Positions 1-11,334 of a stretch of DNA of 64,000 bases are shown here, piece after piece. The stretch comes from Wurfbainia villosa (Eukaryota > Streptophyta > Magnoliopsida > Zingiberales > Zingiberaceae), in contig CM046005.1 in assembly GCA_025175895.1 (NCBI GenBank), positions 67,914,325 to 67,978,324 of the forward strand. Direction: 5' to 3'. Every line of letters begins with the position of its first letter. Positions within the stretch are counted from its first letter, which is position 1. The notes below the pieces were generated by a model, which saw only the letters and a list, made by a program, of their open reading frames with translations, was not told the origin of the DNA and did no database searches. Made by a program: the position numbers and the translations under genes.

Positions 1-1076
1 CGTCGGTTCTAGGGATTTAATACCAACCGTCGGATCTAGAGATTTAATATCTACCGTCGGTTCTAGGGATTTAAAACCAACCCTCGGATCTACAGATTTA
101 ATCTCCCCCGTCGCTTCTAGGGATTTAATCCCAACCGTCGGATCTAGAGATTTGTTTTCCATCATTTGATCTAGACTTCATGAGGTTTATATTAGGCTAC
201 GATAGGGACCATGAGGAGGAGTTGGGTCTTGGCCACCCGATGGATCGGAACCACAAAAACTTGATCCATCAATGATGTTCCATTCCACTAGAGGATCATC
301 ATCGAACTACCTCACCAACCCCCATAAATTAATATGGGCTCCATATATTATTTGTACATCCATCTCCCCGTGTTTAAGATATCGAATGTCCGTCAATTGA
401 TTGATTCACCATCAATCAATTAACATCTAACTCCTCGAGTAGTACCACTCAACCTTATCATCATGTTGACTAAGTCAACTGCGAGGTTTACATGATGAAC
501 CTTATGAGCTCCTCAAGGGGACATCATCAACCTAATATATAGGACACGGTTTCCTCCTATAATCAACGGCACACCATGTAAATAATATCATTTCCCAACT
601 TACCGGGCATATTGATTTAATCCATAGAAATCTCACCCTCTGGTAAATCAAAGAAATAAATATTAAGTACATGTGCCCGTTATTATATCGGGATTAAGAG
701 CATGTACAACATAATATCCGAGGTCCGATTCAATTATGTAGTCAGCAATAAATTAAATCACCTCTATGTCGGTCCTGCTCAATACACCTAAGTGTACTAG
801 TGTAACTCTATGTTCAAGATAAAATAATACCAAGCTACACTACAACCATGCCAATGGTTTGTCCAAAACCATCTTGGTTGTGAGCCTCTACTTATACTCT
901 ACAAGGGACTGATAACATGATCTTCTGTGCCACACCCAAGCACCATGTTATCTACAATGTAAAGTATTAGACAATTTTGCATAATCATAAAAATATGCAA
1001 ACAATGATCATGTGATTCTTATTTCAAGATAAAATGTTCATACAAAAGAGCTAGGCTTTCAGTATACATCCCAACA
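1..1076 (-). mobile_element. ANG-1' : partial minus-strand LTR (cut by window start)
   Basis: This stretch is the reverse complement of the first ~1.1 kb of the LTR at 6064-8170. Read on the minus strand it begins at 1076 with the canonical TGTTGG terminus. It then passes through the same landmarks in the same order and reaches the CTAGATCCGACGG-type tandem repeats at 1-160. The rest of the LTR lies outside the window. The simplest reading is the 5' LTR of a second, minus-strand copy of the same family, inserted into the 5' LTR of ANG-1. If so, the duplicated target would be GGGAC (1077-1081), with its partner to the left of the window. An inversion or misassembly is the alternative. No coding sequence is present. 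Confidence 0.8.
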
Positions 1077-1117
1077 GGGACATGGGAGCCAATGAGCCTC
1101 CGCAGCAACTCCCAACA
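1077..1117 (+). repeat. ANG-1 5' LTR, terminal 41 bp
   Basis: It matches the last 41 bp of the 3' LTR (8130-8170) apart from one base and ends in CCCAACA. It directly precedes the primer-binding site, so it is the end of the 5' LTR. The rest of that LTR is displaced by the minus-strand LTR at 1-1076. Confidence 0.85.
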
Positions 1118-1119
1118 AG

Positions 1120-1132
1120 TGGTATCAGAGCC
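1120..1132 (+). other. ANG-1 primer-binding site
   Basis: TGGTATCAGAGCC lies two bases after the LTR end. It is complementary to the 3' end of plant initiator-Met tRNA, the usual minus-strand primer of plant copia elements. Confidence 0.9.
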
Positions 1133-2179
1133 ACGGTTTCCGGTTTTGTGTGTTTAGGATTCGGTTAATTTTTATGCACTTATTCATATATTATATGTGC
1201 CGGATAATAGTAGGATATGCGTAGTTTAACTCTTTGGTTGCAGGCATAAGATCCGACTATTATGGTCATATGTGTGTATGTGATTGGATGTGTAAATATT
1301 TATTATTTGAATCCTCGGGGTTGACAAGGCTAGATTAGTATTTAATTTTTGTAATTAAATACGGCATTGTTTAGCCACTCATTTTAGTTTACTTTCGATC
1401 TAGATTATTTGTACACTCTTTCGTGGAGTATAGGATCGATGGATGTAAATTAAAATAGTTTTATCTCGGCTTGGATCTCTTTGGTGACTTGCGCACGGGA
1501 AAAGATGGAGCGGACGAGGTGGCGACACGACGGGATGCATATTGGAGGACAATGCCATAATAGTTGGAAAAATTCTGTTTTTTCCATATTTATTGCTTAT
1601 TTGTTTTATATGCATGTTGTGTATGTTTTAAAATTCCTCATTTTCAATTTACTAAGTGGGAGATGGACATTTTAATTAATTCCCGCGGCCTCCATTACAA
1701 TTTGACGTGTGATGCAACAAACTTGCGCGTTGGCTCTGAGTGCCTTCCTCCCCATCGGATGGGTTTGTTTGTGGATCACTAGGTCAAATAATGGTTATAG
1801 GAAATTATTAAGGAGCGTGTGTACTTCCCCATCGGTAAGGCACATAATCCGAAATAATTCCCTTAGTATCGTGTAATGGTGCACACTTAGATGCAAATTA
1901 AAAGTATCCTCCCCATCGGAGTCACTGCTTTTATTTGTAGGGCCAAAGAGGAACCAACTATTAATTTTATTTGTCAAAAAGTAAGGTTGACAAGATAATA
2001 AAATTAATGGGTAAAACCTCCTCTTACAAATGTAGAATTCGTATACGTCCACACTATCGTGGCATGCGATATTCTCGGTGTTTTGAGGTATTGGTTGATT
2101 TCGGAATTTTATTGTTTTTGAGGAATCAATAATATTTGAAATCTAATATTTTGATCATTGTGATTTTTAGGATTTTCAA
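1133..2179 (+). other. ANG-1 leader (untranslated)
   Basis: About 1.05 kb between the PBS and the gag ATG with no supported gene. It contains three copies of CCCCATCGG, near 1751, 1828 and 1912. The first is followed by ATGGG and can form a short hairpin. The small open frames here are not conserved and are not called. Confidence 0.7.
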
Positions 2180-5100
2180 ATGGCTTTCAACCCACTTACT
2201 GTGATTTTAAAAGAAAACAAACTTACTGGACCAAACTACATTGATTGGAAAAGAAACTTGGATATTGTCTTAACTGTGGAGGAGTACAAATTTGTACTCT
2301 TCGAGGTCTGTCCTCCTAAGCCCTCTGATGACTCTGATGAAAAGGAGAAAGAACGTTATAAGAAATGGGTTAAGGCAGATGAGATGGCGCGGTGTTACAT
2401 TTTGGCATCTATGTCAAATGTGCTGCAACATCTCGTGCCATAGCTAGCCACGACTTATGACATGATGTTCAATCTCAAGGAACTTTTCGGACATCGAGTA
2501 GGGCGGCTAGGCGAGAGGCAATGAGAAACTTGATGACGACCACCATGATCGAGGGAACACCCGTTAGGGATCATGTTCTCAAGATGATGGCTCATCTTAA
2601 TGAGATGGAAGTCCTCGGAGCTGAGATCGATGGGGAAACCCAGGTTGATATCATTCTCCAGTCTCTGCCTAGGAGTTTTGAGCAGTTCCGCCTCAACTAC
2701 AACATGAACAAGAGGTTGTATTCATTGGCGGAGCTTCTGACAGAACTCCAGGCGACAGAGGGGTTTTTTCATCAAAGTGCTCAAGCCATGGTCGCTCAGA
2801 AGGTTTCTTCCTCTAAACCGAAAGGTAAGAAGAAGAAGAAGCAAGGTGGAGCGAAGAAAGTGGCAGTGGGACCTCAGGCAGGAGTGAAGAAGCCGAAAGG
2901 CAAGTGCTTCACTTGCAAGCAGACTGGACATTGGAAGGCGGACTGGCCTCGCCGAAAGAACAAAGGTATATCTTCTTGTTTAGTTGTTGAAACATGTTTA
3001 GCGGTGTTATCTACCAGTGCCTGGTGTGTAGATACAGGAGCCACTGATCATGTCTTCAATACTTTGCAGGGGTTCCAGGAAACCCGACGACTAGCTGAGG
3101 GAGAGATTACCGTCTTCATGGGCAATGCTTCAAAGGTGGCGGCTATTGCAGTGGGAGACGTTTATTTATCTTTTGATAGGAATAAAGTTTTGGTTTTGAG
3201 AAATTGTCTTTATGTACCTACTTTTAGAAAGAATTTAATTTCAGTTTCTAAATTGTTTATGGATGGATATTCTGTTTCTTTTAATGACAAAGTGGTTATA
3301 AAAGGAATAGGGAGATTATCTGCTCGCAGTACATTGGTTGGCAATTTATATACTCTTGAACCGAAAACTCCCACGATGCATATAAAGTAAATAACTCATC
3401 TTCTAAATCTAATAAGAGAAAAGAACCTTCAGATGAACCAAACATATCTTTGGCATCTAAGGCTTGGTCATATTAACCTCACGTAGAATTCAAAGGTTGT
3501 GGTGATGGACCTTTGGGTTCATTAGTGGTGGAGGATCTCCCAACCTGCGAATCTTGCTTGGAAGGTAAAATGACCAAGAGGCCTTTCAAGGCCCAAGGGT
3601 ATAGAGCCAAAGATGTGTTAGAATTGGTTCATTCTGATTTGTGTGGTCCTATGTCTATCCAGGCAAGAGGTGGTTTTGAATATTTCGTCTCTTTTATAGA
3701 CGATTATTCAAGATATGGATACATTTACTTGATGCGCCGTAAGTCTGAATGCTTTGTGAGGTTGTTCAAAGAATTCAAGGTGATGTGGAGAACCGTCAAG
3801 GTAAAAGTATCAAGACATTACGATCGATCGTGGAGGCGAGTACCTCTTGGGAGAGTTTAGGAGTTACTTATCGAGGCTGGGATTCAATCCCAATTGTCAG
3901 ACCGCACACCCCAAAGAATGGTGTGGCGGAGCGAAGGAATATGACTCTTATGGGTCGGATCGACGATGAGTTATTCTGAGTTACCCGATTCGATTCGGGG
4001 GTTTGCTCGAAGCAATGACACATTCTCAACTTGGTTCCATCTAAGTCGATTACCCTGCTTCGTTTCAGTTCATTATTGCTCACATTCTACCTGTGTAGAT
4101 GTTGCCAGGCACTCTTAGATTAGTGGTGTTGATAGGAACGTAGAACCGTTTGGTAAGTTGGAATCTCGTCTGAAATGCAGCTTGTTTGTTGGCTACCCTA
4201 AGGGAGCGAAGGGTGGTTTATTCTATAGTCCTAGAGATCAAGGTGATGCGTAGAGTCTGAATGCAGTTTCTAGAGGAGGACTATGTGATGAACCACAAGC
4301 CCGCGGGATTGTTCTTGAGGAGTTGGCGAAGTCGACTTTGGTACCACCGGTACAAGAGGAGACACCACAAGTCCTTGCACAGCGTGTCACTGAGCATACA
4401 GGAGGCACCTCGTCGTGTAGTGGGAGGGTTGTTAGACAACCCGATAGATTCATGTTTTGGGAGAGTCTTGGACTTAGTCACTGGTGAACATGAACAGATC
4501 CTGGACATATGGCGAGGCACTCCAAGATAGAGATCGGTATCTTGGCAAAGTGCGATGAATTGGAGATAGAATCTATGGATTCTAATCAGTGGGAGCTAGT
4601 AGAACCACCCGATGGTGTAAAAACCATTGGATGCAAGTGGATCTACAAGAGAAAGAGAGGAGTAGACGGGAAGGTTGAGACCTTCAAAGCTAGGCTTGTT
4701 GCGAAAGGGTATACTCGGAAAGAGGGTATCGATTATGAGGAGACCTTTTAGCGTAATATCTTAAGTCTATCCGATTCTCTTATCTATAGCTCGTATGGAT
4801 TATGAGATTTGGCGGATGGATGTCAAGACTTTCCTTAATGGAAGTCTTGAGGAGAACATCTATATGCGGCAACCCGGAGGATTCATTGCTAAAGGCAAAG
4901 AGCATCTTGTATGTAAGCTTAATCGGTCCATTTATGAATTGAAGCAAGCTTCTAGATCTTGGAACATCCGCTTTGATGAGGTAATCCAGTCATATGGATT
5001 TATTCAAAGTCCGGATGAGCCTTGTGTATACAAGAGATGTGTGAAGCGTAGTGGTGTTTCTTGTACTATCGTAGAAGACATTTTGTTAGTTGGCAACAAT

Positions 5101-6030
5101 ATCAGTGTTATCGAGACGTAAGGGTATGGTTGTCCAAAGCAGTTTGACATGAAGGACTTGGGAGAAGTGGGACACATCCTTGGGATCAAAGTTATAAGGG
5201 ATCGCAAGAAAAGGATGTTGTGCTTATCTCAAGCTTCATACATTGACACTATCCTTGCTCGTTTTAGCATGCGAGAACTCCAAGAAAGGTTTTCTACCTT
5301 TTAGGCATGGAGTTCCTTTATCTAAAGAGATGTGTCCCAAAACATCAAAGGAGATAGAGGACATGAAGGCGGTTCCTTATGCTTCGGTAGTAGGAAGCCT
5401 TATGTATGTTATGCTATGTCGAGGCGGATATACCTTTGCAGTGGGCATGGTTAGCGGATATCGAGTAATCTGACGAGGACATTGGGTGCGGTAAAGCATA
5501 TATTGAAGTACACGAGAAGGACTAGGGATTATATCTTTGGTTTACAAGATCAATTAGTCCTGGGTAACACGGATTGGATTTCAATCGGATAGGGACAAGA
5601 GTAAGTCTACCTTGGGGTTTATGTTTACTTTTGGAGGTGGAGCCATAGTATGGAGGAGTGTCAAGCAGAAATGCGTGGCGGACTCTACCATGGAAAGGTG
5701 AGTATGTGGCGACCTGAGGCAAGGAAGGCTGTATGGCTCAGAACTTCTTGATGGACTTGGATGTGATTCTGGTTTGCCCGAACTATCACAATTTATTGTG
5801 ATAACTTGATGGTGCGATTGCAAACTCGGAAGGAACCACGAGCCCATAAGGCGAGTAAACACATAGAGCGCAAGTACCACCTTATACGAGAGATCGTAAA
5901 GCGAGGAGAAGTTGCTGTCGCCAAGATTGCATCAGAGGATAACCTGGCGGATCCATTCACTAAGGCCCTTCCAGCGAAAGCGTTTGATAGGCATGTGGAG
6001 GACATGGGGATCAGATGTATGGCAGAGTGA
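2180..6030 (+). pseudogene. ANG-1 gag-pol polyprotein, broken
   Basis: Gag starts at ATG 2180 (MAFNPLTVILKENKLTGPN, a typical copia gag start). It stops at 2441-2443 and shifts frame near 2488, then continues from 2521 to 3390. That part holds a lysine-rich region and a zinc knuckle CFTCKQTGHWKADW whose last Cys is Trp. Protease follows with DTG at 3031. Integrase remains at 3513-3860 (GAG-preIN CESCLEGKMTKR, then SDLCGPMS and DDYSRYGY) and breaks up over 3860-4500. RT is seen at 4509-4751 and 4795-5121. The catalytic YVDD is changed to IVED at 5068-5079. RNase H pieces run to 6030, ending with a NLADPFTKALPAKAF-type tail. At least six frame breaks are visible. It cannot make a working Pol. 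Confidence 0.85.
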
Positions 6031-6052
6031 TGACGGCATAGTCTTTTAGTAT

Positions 6053-6063
6053 AAGTGGGAGAT
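6053..6063 (+). other. ANG-1 polypurine tract
   Basis: AAGTGGGAGAT lies immediately before the 3' LTR start. The same tract precedes the ANG-2 3' LTRs. It is the plus-strand primer site. Confidence 0.75.
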
Positions 6064-7006
6064 TGTTGGAATGTATACTGAAAGCCTAGCTCTTTTTGTA
6101 TGAACATTTTATTTTGGAATAAGAATCACATGATCATTGTTTGCACTTTATATATTTACTATATATGTGTGCATATTGTCTAATATTTTACATTGTAGAT
6201 AACATGGTGCTTGGTGTGGCACAGAAGATCATGTTATCAGTCCCTTATAAAATATAAGTAGAGGCTCACCACCAAGATGGTTTTGGACAAACCATTGGCA
6301 TGGTTGTAGTGTAGCTTGGTATTGTTTTGTCTTGAACATAAAGTTACACTAGTACACTTAGGTGTATTGAGCAGGACCGACATAGAGGTGATTCAATTTA
6401 GTACTGACTACATAATTTAATCGGACCTCGGATATTATGTTTTGCATGCTCTTAATCCCGATATAATAACGGGCACATGTACTTAGTATTTATTTCTTTG
6501 ATTTACCAGAGGGTGAGATTTAGATGGATTAAATCAATATGCCCGGTAAGTTGGGAAATGATATTATTTACATGGTGTGCCGTTGATTATAGGAGGAAAC
6601 CGTGTCCTATATATTAGGTTAATGATGTCCCCTTGAAGAGCTCATAAGGTTCATCATGTAAACCCAGCTGGTTGACTTAGTCAACATGATGATAAGGTTG
6701 AGTGGTACTACTCAAGGAATTAGATGTTAATTAATTGATGGTCAGTAAATCAATTAATTGACGGACATTCGATATCTTAAACACGGGGAGATTAATGTAC
6801 AAATAATATATGGAGCCCATATTAATTTATGGGGGTTGGTGAGGTAGTTCAATGATGATCCTCTAGTGGAATGGAACATCATTGATGGATCAAGTTTGTG
6901 TGGTTCCGATCCATCGGGTGGCCAAGATCCAACTCCTCCTTATGGTCCCTATCGTAGCCTAATATAATCCTTGTGAAGACTAGATCCAAGAATGTAAAAC
7001 AAAACC

Positions 7007-7318
7007 TAGAACCAACGGTTGGGATTAAATCCCTAGATCCGATGGTTAGGATGAAACCCTAGAACCAACGGTTGGGATTAAATCCCTAGATCCGATGGTT
7101 AGGATAAAATCCTAGAATCCACGGTTGGGATTAAATCCCTAGATCCGACGGTTGGGATAAAACCCTAGATCCGACGGATGGGATGAAACCCTAGATCCGA
7201 CGGTTGGGATGAAATCCTAGATCCGACGATTGGGATGAAACCCTAGATCCGACGGTTGGAATAAAACCCTAGATCCGACGGTGGAGATTAAATCCCTAGA
7301 TCCGACGGTGGAGATTAA
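7007..7318 (+). repeat. U3 tandem repeats of ANG-1 LTR
   Basis: About ten imperfect copies of a 26-31 bp unit of the form CCCTAGATCCGACGGTTGGG plus GATGAAA or ATTAAAT. They end about 20 bp before the TATA box. Each junction makes AAACCCTAGA, close to the plant telo-box AAACCCTA. The position upstream of the TATA is where U3 enhancers sit. The same array occurs inverted at 1-160. Confidence 0.85.
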
Positions 7319-7338
7319 AGGAGGCTTAAGCCCAATTC

Positions 7339-7346
7339 TATAAATA
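7339..7346 (+). promoter_or_regulatory. TATA box of ANG-1 3' LTR
   Basis: TATAAATA sits just downstream of the U3 repeats and upstream of the GC-rich transcribed-looking segment. This is the expected core promoter position within an LTR. Confidence 0.6.
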
Positions 7347-8170
7347 GAAGGCTTAAGCTTGGGCGGCAAGGATATTGGATTGGAATTAGGGTTTGGCTCT
7401 TCTCAAAGTGGACGGCTAGGGTTTGGAGCAAAAGTGGGCGGCAACCATCTTCCTTCTCCTTGTTGCCGGCACCCATCTTCCTCCACCAACACTTGGCCGG
7501 CACCCATCCTCAAGGCCTCTCTCTTATTCCTTGGCCGGCGGTTCTCCTTCCATTGGTGGCCGGTGCTCTTCCTCCTCTCTTTCTCCTTGGTGGCCGGCGG
7601 CAACCCCTCTTCAAGTTGGCCGGCGCTTCATCCACTTGCTCCTTGGCCGGCGGTTGCACCAAATTCCCTAATTTGGTGGCCGGTTCTAGAAAGGATAGGT
7701 ATTTGTTGGTTATTCTCTTTGTTCACAGCGGACAAGGAAGGGAAGAACGCGATCTAGAAGGCTTCTACTCGTGGAGGATCTTCGTCCACACGTCGTCCAC
7801 GAGAAGGATAGGACATACGGTAGAAGATCGTAAGGTATAAAGTTTTTTTTTAACTTTATTTACAGATCTGAGCATGTTCTTTTATGTTTTGATTATACAT
7901 GTATGCGTATGAGTATATATTGTATAATCATGGACCCCGAAGACAAACACAAAAACCGGCGATCCGTCCGTCGTCTCTTCCGCGGCTAATCAACTAGAAG
8001 AGTTGTGTTGCTTGAACAACTAGTTTGTTCAAGCGACCACTCAAGTTGTTAGCACGACAACGAAATGGTTGTGCTAAGGAAGCTCATCCCATACGGATTA
8101 ATTCTTTCATTAGTGAAAATTTTAATCCGGGGACATGGGAGCCAATGAGCCTCCGCAGTAACTCCCAACA

Positions 8171-8378
8171 CAGTTGACTGCTGTCGGGCTCAACGGACAA
8201 AAATAACTTTTCTCTATAAATAGAAGATAGGGAAGCTTAGAGGAGGTTAATGCTTTCATTCTAAATGATCATACTAGGCTTCCCAAATCTTCCCAAGCTT
8301 TCTAAGTTCTCTTAACACGAATTTACAGATCAAATCGAGTTTCTATTCACCCCCCTCTAGTGCACCAAGGTCCTAACA
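8171..8378 (+). repeat. SIR-F LTR, 3' 208 bp
   Basis: It contains TATAAA at 8215-8220 and a leader-like stretch, and ends CCTAACA before the PBS. The upstream part of the LTR is lost or lies left of ANG-1 outside the window. Confidence 0.8.
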
Positions 8379-8380
8379 TG

Positions 8381-8392
8381 TGGTATTAGAGC
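8381..8392 (+). other. SIR-F primer-binding site
   Basis: TGGTATTAGAGC differs by one base from the iMet-tRNA primer site and lies two bases after the LTR end. Confidence 0.75.
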
Positions 8393-8445
8393 GAGACTGC
8401 TCTTCAACCGGACTAATCACCGAGGGAGCACAAGAGCTAGAGGCA

Positions 8446-9482
8446 ATGAATTTCATCGCTGAATTTGGACTCGACACTCAGTATTCACCGCCCTACGGAC
8501 ACAGAGGATTTGATTAATGGAGGGTGAGAACTGAGCTATTCTTCCAAATAAACCTGGAAGAATGGTTTGCCCTGACAGAGAGATTTCAAACTCCTACGGA
8601 TAAGAAGGGAAAGAATCTTAAAAGTTGAAAGTGGACCGAGGAGAAAAATTTGATATCCGACGCATATGATAAGGTAACTAAAATCTTAGTCAATTTGATT
8701 CTTAACGAAATTCTATGTAAGTTAAGAAAATATAAGGATGCTAGCGATTTATGGAGCAAGCTTGCTAAGTTCCATGAAGAACCTTCTTTAGCCCAAGATG
8801 ATGATGAGTCTGAAGAAGAATGCTCATCATCTCAAGAGCTCGATGATTCGGAGGTTGAGAGATGCTCGACATCAGAAGTAGAAGAGATTATAGAAGCCTT
8901 CATCTTTAGGATTGAGGGGGAGGATAGGTCATCAACACCGAATCATGAGGAGCCATCCACATCCGAAAATGATGAAGAATTCGACCATATGTCCTCTACC
9001 ACCAAAGAATGTAACACAAGCTCAGATCATAAAGATAAAGGTCACATCATATGCTTTGAGTGTAGGGAGAAGGGACATTACAAAAGCAAGTGCCCAAAAA
9101 GAACTAAGAAGAAGTTTCAAGAGGCACCTAAGGAAAAGAAGAAGCTAAAGGAGGTTTGTACCTTGTTACGTAAAGGCAAGGAACAAATCATGTGTTTCTT
9201 GTGTAATTAACAGGAACACTATCGAAACCAATGTCCAAGGGGGAGACACCCTAGGAAGGAAAAGGTAGAGAGCTCAATTGTAGGGGGAGCTCCCAAGGCA
9301 AACCCTAATGTATCATCTTTCTTCAATGCAATTTATTTTTATCATGATAAAAAACATACTAGCAATAAATATTATCATTTTGGTGCTCAATATCATGACA
9401 ATATGACTAAGGACTATTTTAGATCCATAAACTCCAAAACTATACCTAAGGAAAACATTAGGACATTTAGGGGAAAACATTA
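8446..9482 (+). pseudogene. SIR-F gag, broken
   Basis: One reading frame from ATG 8446 carries a Sirevirus-type gag. In-frame stops occur at 8515-8517, 8626-8628 and 9208-9210. The acidic Ser/Glu-rich middle is followed by zinc knuckle 1, CFECREKGHYKSKC. A second knuckle is damaged by the third stop (CFLCN-stop-QEHYRNQC). The frame then runs on through a GGAPKANPN segment, also seen in the other SIR gags, to about 9482. It is homologous to the minus-strand gags at 9501-9851 and 23851-25428. Gag forms the particle shell and binds RNA; this copy is non-functional. Confidence 0.8.
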
Positions 9483-9500
9483 GAACATTAGGACATTTTC

Positions 9501-9851
9501 TTGTGTTGGTTCGGGATTTTCGTGGAACTTGACCAACTTGTTCTACAACTCCTTAGAATCCCTATAACCTCCTAATCTAGATAAAATATCATTAGGTATC
9601 AAATTTACTAACATTTTTGTTATCTTAATAGTTGTCTTAAATTTTTATCGTTGCTCCTCGGTCTATCTCTTCATCTTGAAGATTTCTCCCTTCTTGCCCC
9701 TCGGAGCATCGAATCCTATAATCACAGCAAACCAATTTTCTATATTGGACATTAGGAAATATTTTATCCTACCTTTCCAATATGTGAAGTCTTCGTGGTT
9801 GAAGGCGGGTGGAATTGTTATGTCTTCTTCCAATCTCTCATTGAGCTCCAT
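9501..9851 (-). pseudogene. SIR-d gag, N-terminal fragment
   Basis: Read on the minus strand from ATG 9851 it starts MELNERLEEDITIPPAF and contains YWKGRIKYFL and ENWFAVI. These are the same landmarks as in the SIR-E gag (YWKGRMEYYL, ENWFSVV). It stops near 9663 and at further codons, then continues recognisably (YRDSKEL, FHENPEPTQ) to about 9501. Everything after the first ~115 codons is missing, including the zinc knuckles. A second copy of its start lies at 9925-10057. Confidence 0.75.
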
Positions 9852-10057
9852 TTTCTCCTTCTCCTCTAGCGCATTTGCTCCTTGGCGATTAGTCCAAATG
9901 AAGAGCCTACCGAGCTCTGATACCTTCGTGGTTGAAGGCGGGTGGAATTGTTATGTCATCACCTAATCTCTTGTTGAGCTCTATTTTCTCCTTCTCCTCT
10001 AGCGTGTTTGCTCCTTGGCGGTTAGTCCAAATGAAGAGCCTACCGGGCTTTGATATC
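9792..10057 (-). repeat. 133-bp tandem duplication spanning PBS and gag start
   Basis: Two adjacent copies (9792-9924 and 9925-10057) each begin TTCGTGGTTGAAGG and end in the reverse complement of the PBS. They differ at roughly ten positions. The duplicated segment is exactly PBS plus leader plus the gag start, so SIR-d has two primer-binding sites and two gag starts. Confidence 0.9.
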
Positions 10058-10058
10058 A
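10046..10058 (-). other. SIR-d primer-binding site (LTR-proximal copy)
   Basis: The reverse complement of GGGCTTTGATATC is a mutated iMet-tRNA site. The inner duplicate at about 9913-9924 keeps GCTCTGATACC. Confidence 0.7.
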
Positions 10059-10060
10059 CT

Positions 10061-11334
10061 TATTGAGAATCGATGGTCACGCTAGAAGGGGGGTGAATAG
10101 CGATTTCAATTCGATGCTTGGAATTCGATCGTGTTTGTCTCTACAATTCGTTAGTATACGCAGTGGAAATAATAAAGCATAAACTCAAAACAAAGACAAA
10201 CACTCACATACAATACACAAGATGTAACGTAGTTCGGAACCTAAGGTTCCTACTCCACGGGTTGAGCTCTAGTGATGTAAACCACCACTAATCAACCTCT
10301 CCTACTCAGAAAACACTCCGGAGGTGGAGAAAACCTCTTACAATAGTTCTTACAATAATAAGAAAAAAATACAAGTAAATATAAATGAAATACAACAAAC
10401 AACATAAAGAAAATTTTACACAAGATTGCTTTGAATACTTTGCTTGTTGGTTGCTTGGGTGAGCTTGAAAGACCCAGAAATGCACCAACACTTCGCCTCA
10501 AATCTCCCCTAGAATCGCTGCCAAAATCCTCCCTTTCATGCTCCTTATTAAGCTACAATCCGGGCTGATTTTCACCTAGCAGTCAATTGCCCATCCCTAG
10601 CAGTCGGCTGCTTCTGTAGCTATTATCTCACAACGGCTTAATCTAAACTGGAAAAACTCCAACGGATAGCTCATCAGTCGACTACCAAACCCCAACAGTC
10701 GACTGCTGGCTCGTCAGTCGACTATGAAACTTTTTGTGCTTGTGGCCACAAACAGCAGTCGACTACCCTCCATGGCAGTCGATTGCTTGGCCAGTCGACT
10801 GCCAAGGCCATGCAGCTGCAGTCGAGCTTCAATCGACTGGTCATAGTCCTAGTCAACTGCCCAGTGTCGACTAGGCTGCCAAGTGTCAAAACACTTGACC
10901 AGTCGACTTCTCCATAACCCCAGTCAACTAATGAACCTTAACCATGAGATTTACCCTAAGTATGATCCCCTCATACTTGCTAGATCACCCTTAGCCTAGA
11001 CCTAAGCCTTCTAATCACCTCTATTAGCCTCACGCCTATCAGATCCCTCCAAGTCATCCATGACTTGTTCATCCATACGTTAACCTTCATGTGCTTCCAT
11101 CGGCTATTGTCATGCTAATCGGGTCTACATCGCTAAGGTACATTTGGGTTTACACTGTCAAGACACACACTTGGACTTTACGCTGCCAAACATTGGACTT
11201 ATGTCACAAAAACACACGCTTGCACTTTACGCCGCCAATATCACACCTTTGGACTTCTCTTGCCAACTCCATGTTGGACTTTCCAAATGCTAAGAACTAT
11301 GATTGGACTTTCCAATTGCCAAGACTCATGCTTG
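10061..11334 (-). repeat. SIR-d 5' LTR, piece 1
   Basis: The LTR 3' end lies at 10061 (mutated TG to TA). It includes the conserved CTAGAAGGGGGGTGAATAGC end and a 10560-10930 block with many CAGTCGACTG-like palindromes. The array of TTGGACTT-type repeats at 11120-11330 follows. It is interrupted at 11334 by ANG-2c; GCTTG is duplicated at 11330-11334 and 28964-28968. Confidence 0.85.

Larger units (their letters stand above)
1077..8170 (+). mobile_element. ANG-1 : decayed Ty1/copia element, Angela/Tork-like
   Basis: An LTR retrotransposon with domain order gag, PR, IN, RT, RNase H, which defines Ty1/copia. Only the last 41 bp of its 5' LTR (1077-1117) remain in the window. A PBS, a 1.1 kb leader, a frameshifted gag-pol, a purine tract and a complete 2107-bp 3' LTR follow. 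The long LTR and the integrase and RT motifs fit the Angela/Tork branch; this is a family-level judgement by eye. The right flank is the U3 or R region of a Sirevirus-like LTR (SIR-F), so ANG-1 probably inserted into that LTR. Its left flank is outside the window and no TSD can be checked. Multiple frameshifts and stops show it is dead. Confidence 0.85.
6064..8170 (+). repeat. ANG-1 3' LTR (2107 bp)
   Basis: It runs from TGTTGGAATG to CTCCCAACA with TG...CA ends. It carries a U3 tandem-repeat block (about 7007-7318) and a TATA box (7339-7346). A GC-rich segment rich in GGCCGGC follows, probably transcribed R/U5. Open frames at 7359-7840 fall in this GC-rich part on both strands and have no domain, so they are not genes. 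The first half is mirrored at 1-1076. Confidence 0.9.
8171..9500 (+). mobile_element. SIR-F : fragment of a plus-strand Sirevirus-like element
   Basis: It consists of an LTR tail (8171-8378), a PBS and most of a gag. It begins where ANG-1 ends, inside a CAGTTGACTG palindrome-like site. It stops abruptly at about 9500 against the minus-strand gag of SIR-d. The LTR end (CACCCCCCTCTAG ... CCTAACA) matches the LTR ends of SIR-E and of SIR-a to SIR-d. No PR or pol is present. Confidence 0.8.

Noticed and set aside
7007..7318. Interstitial telomeric repeat
   Set aside because: Only the short AAACCCTA word recurs, embedded in a longer 26-31 bp unit; it is not a TTTAGGG array.
7359..7840. Overlapping open frames on both strands in the GC-rich part of the ANG-1 LTR
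   Set aside because: They lie inside the LTR, have low-complexity Pro/Leu/Ser content, and no domain or conserved start.
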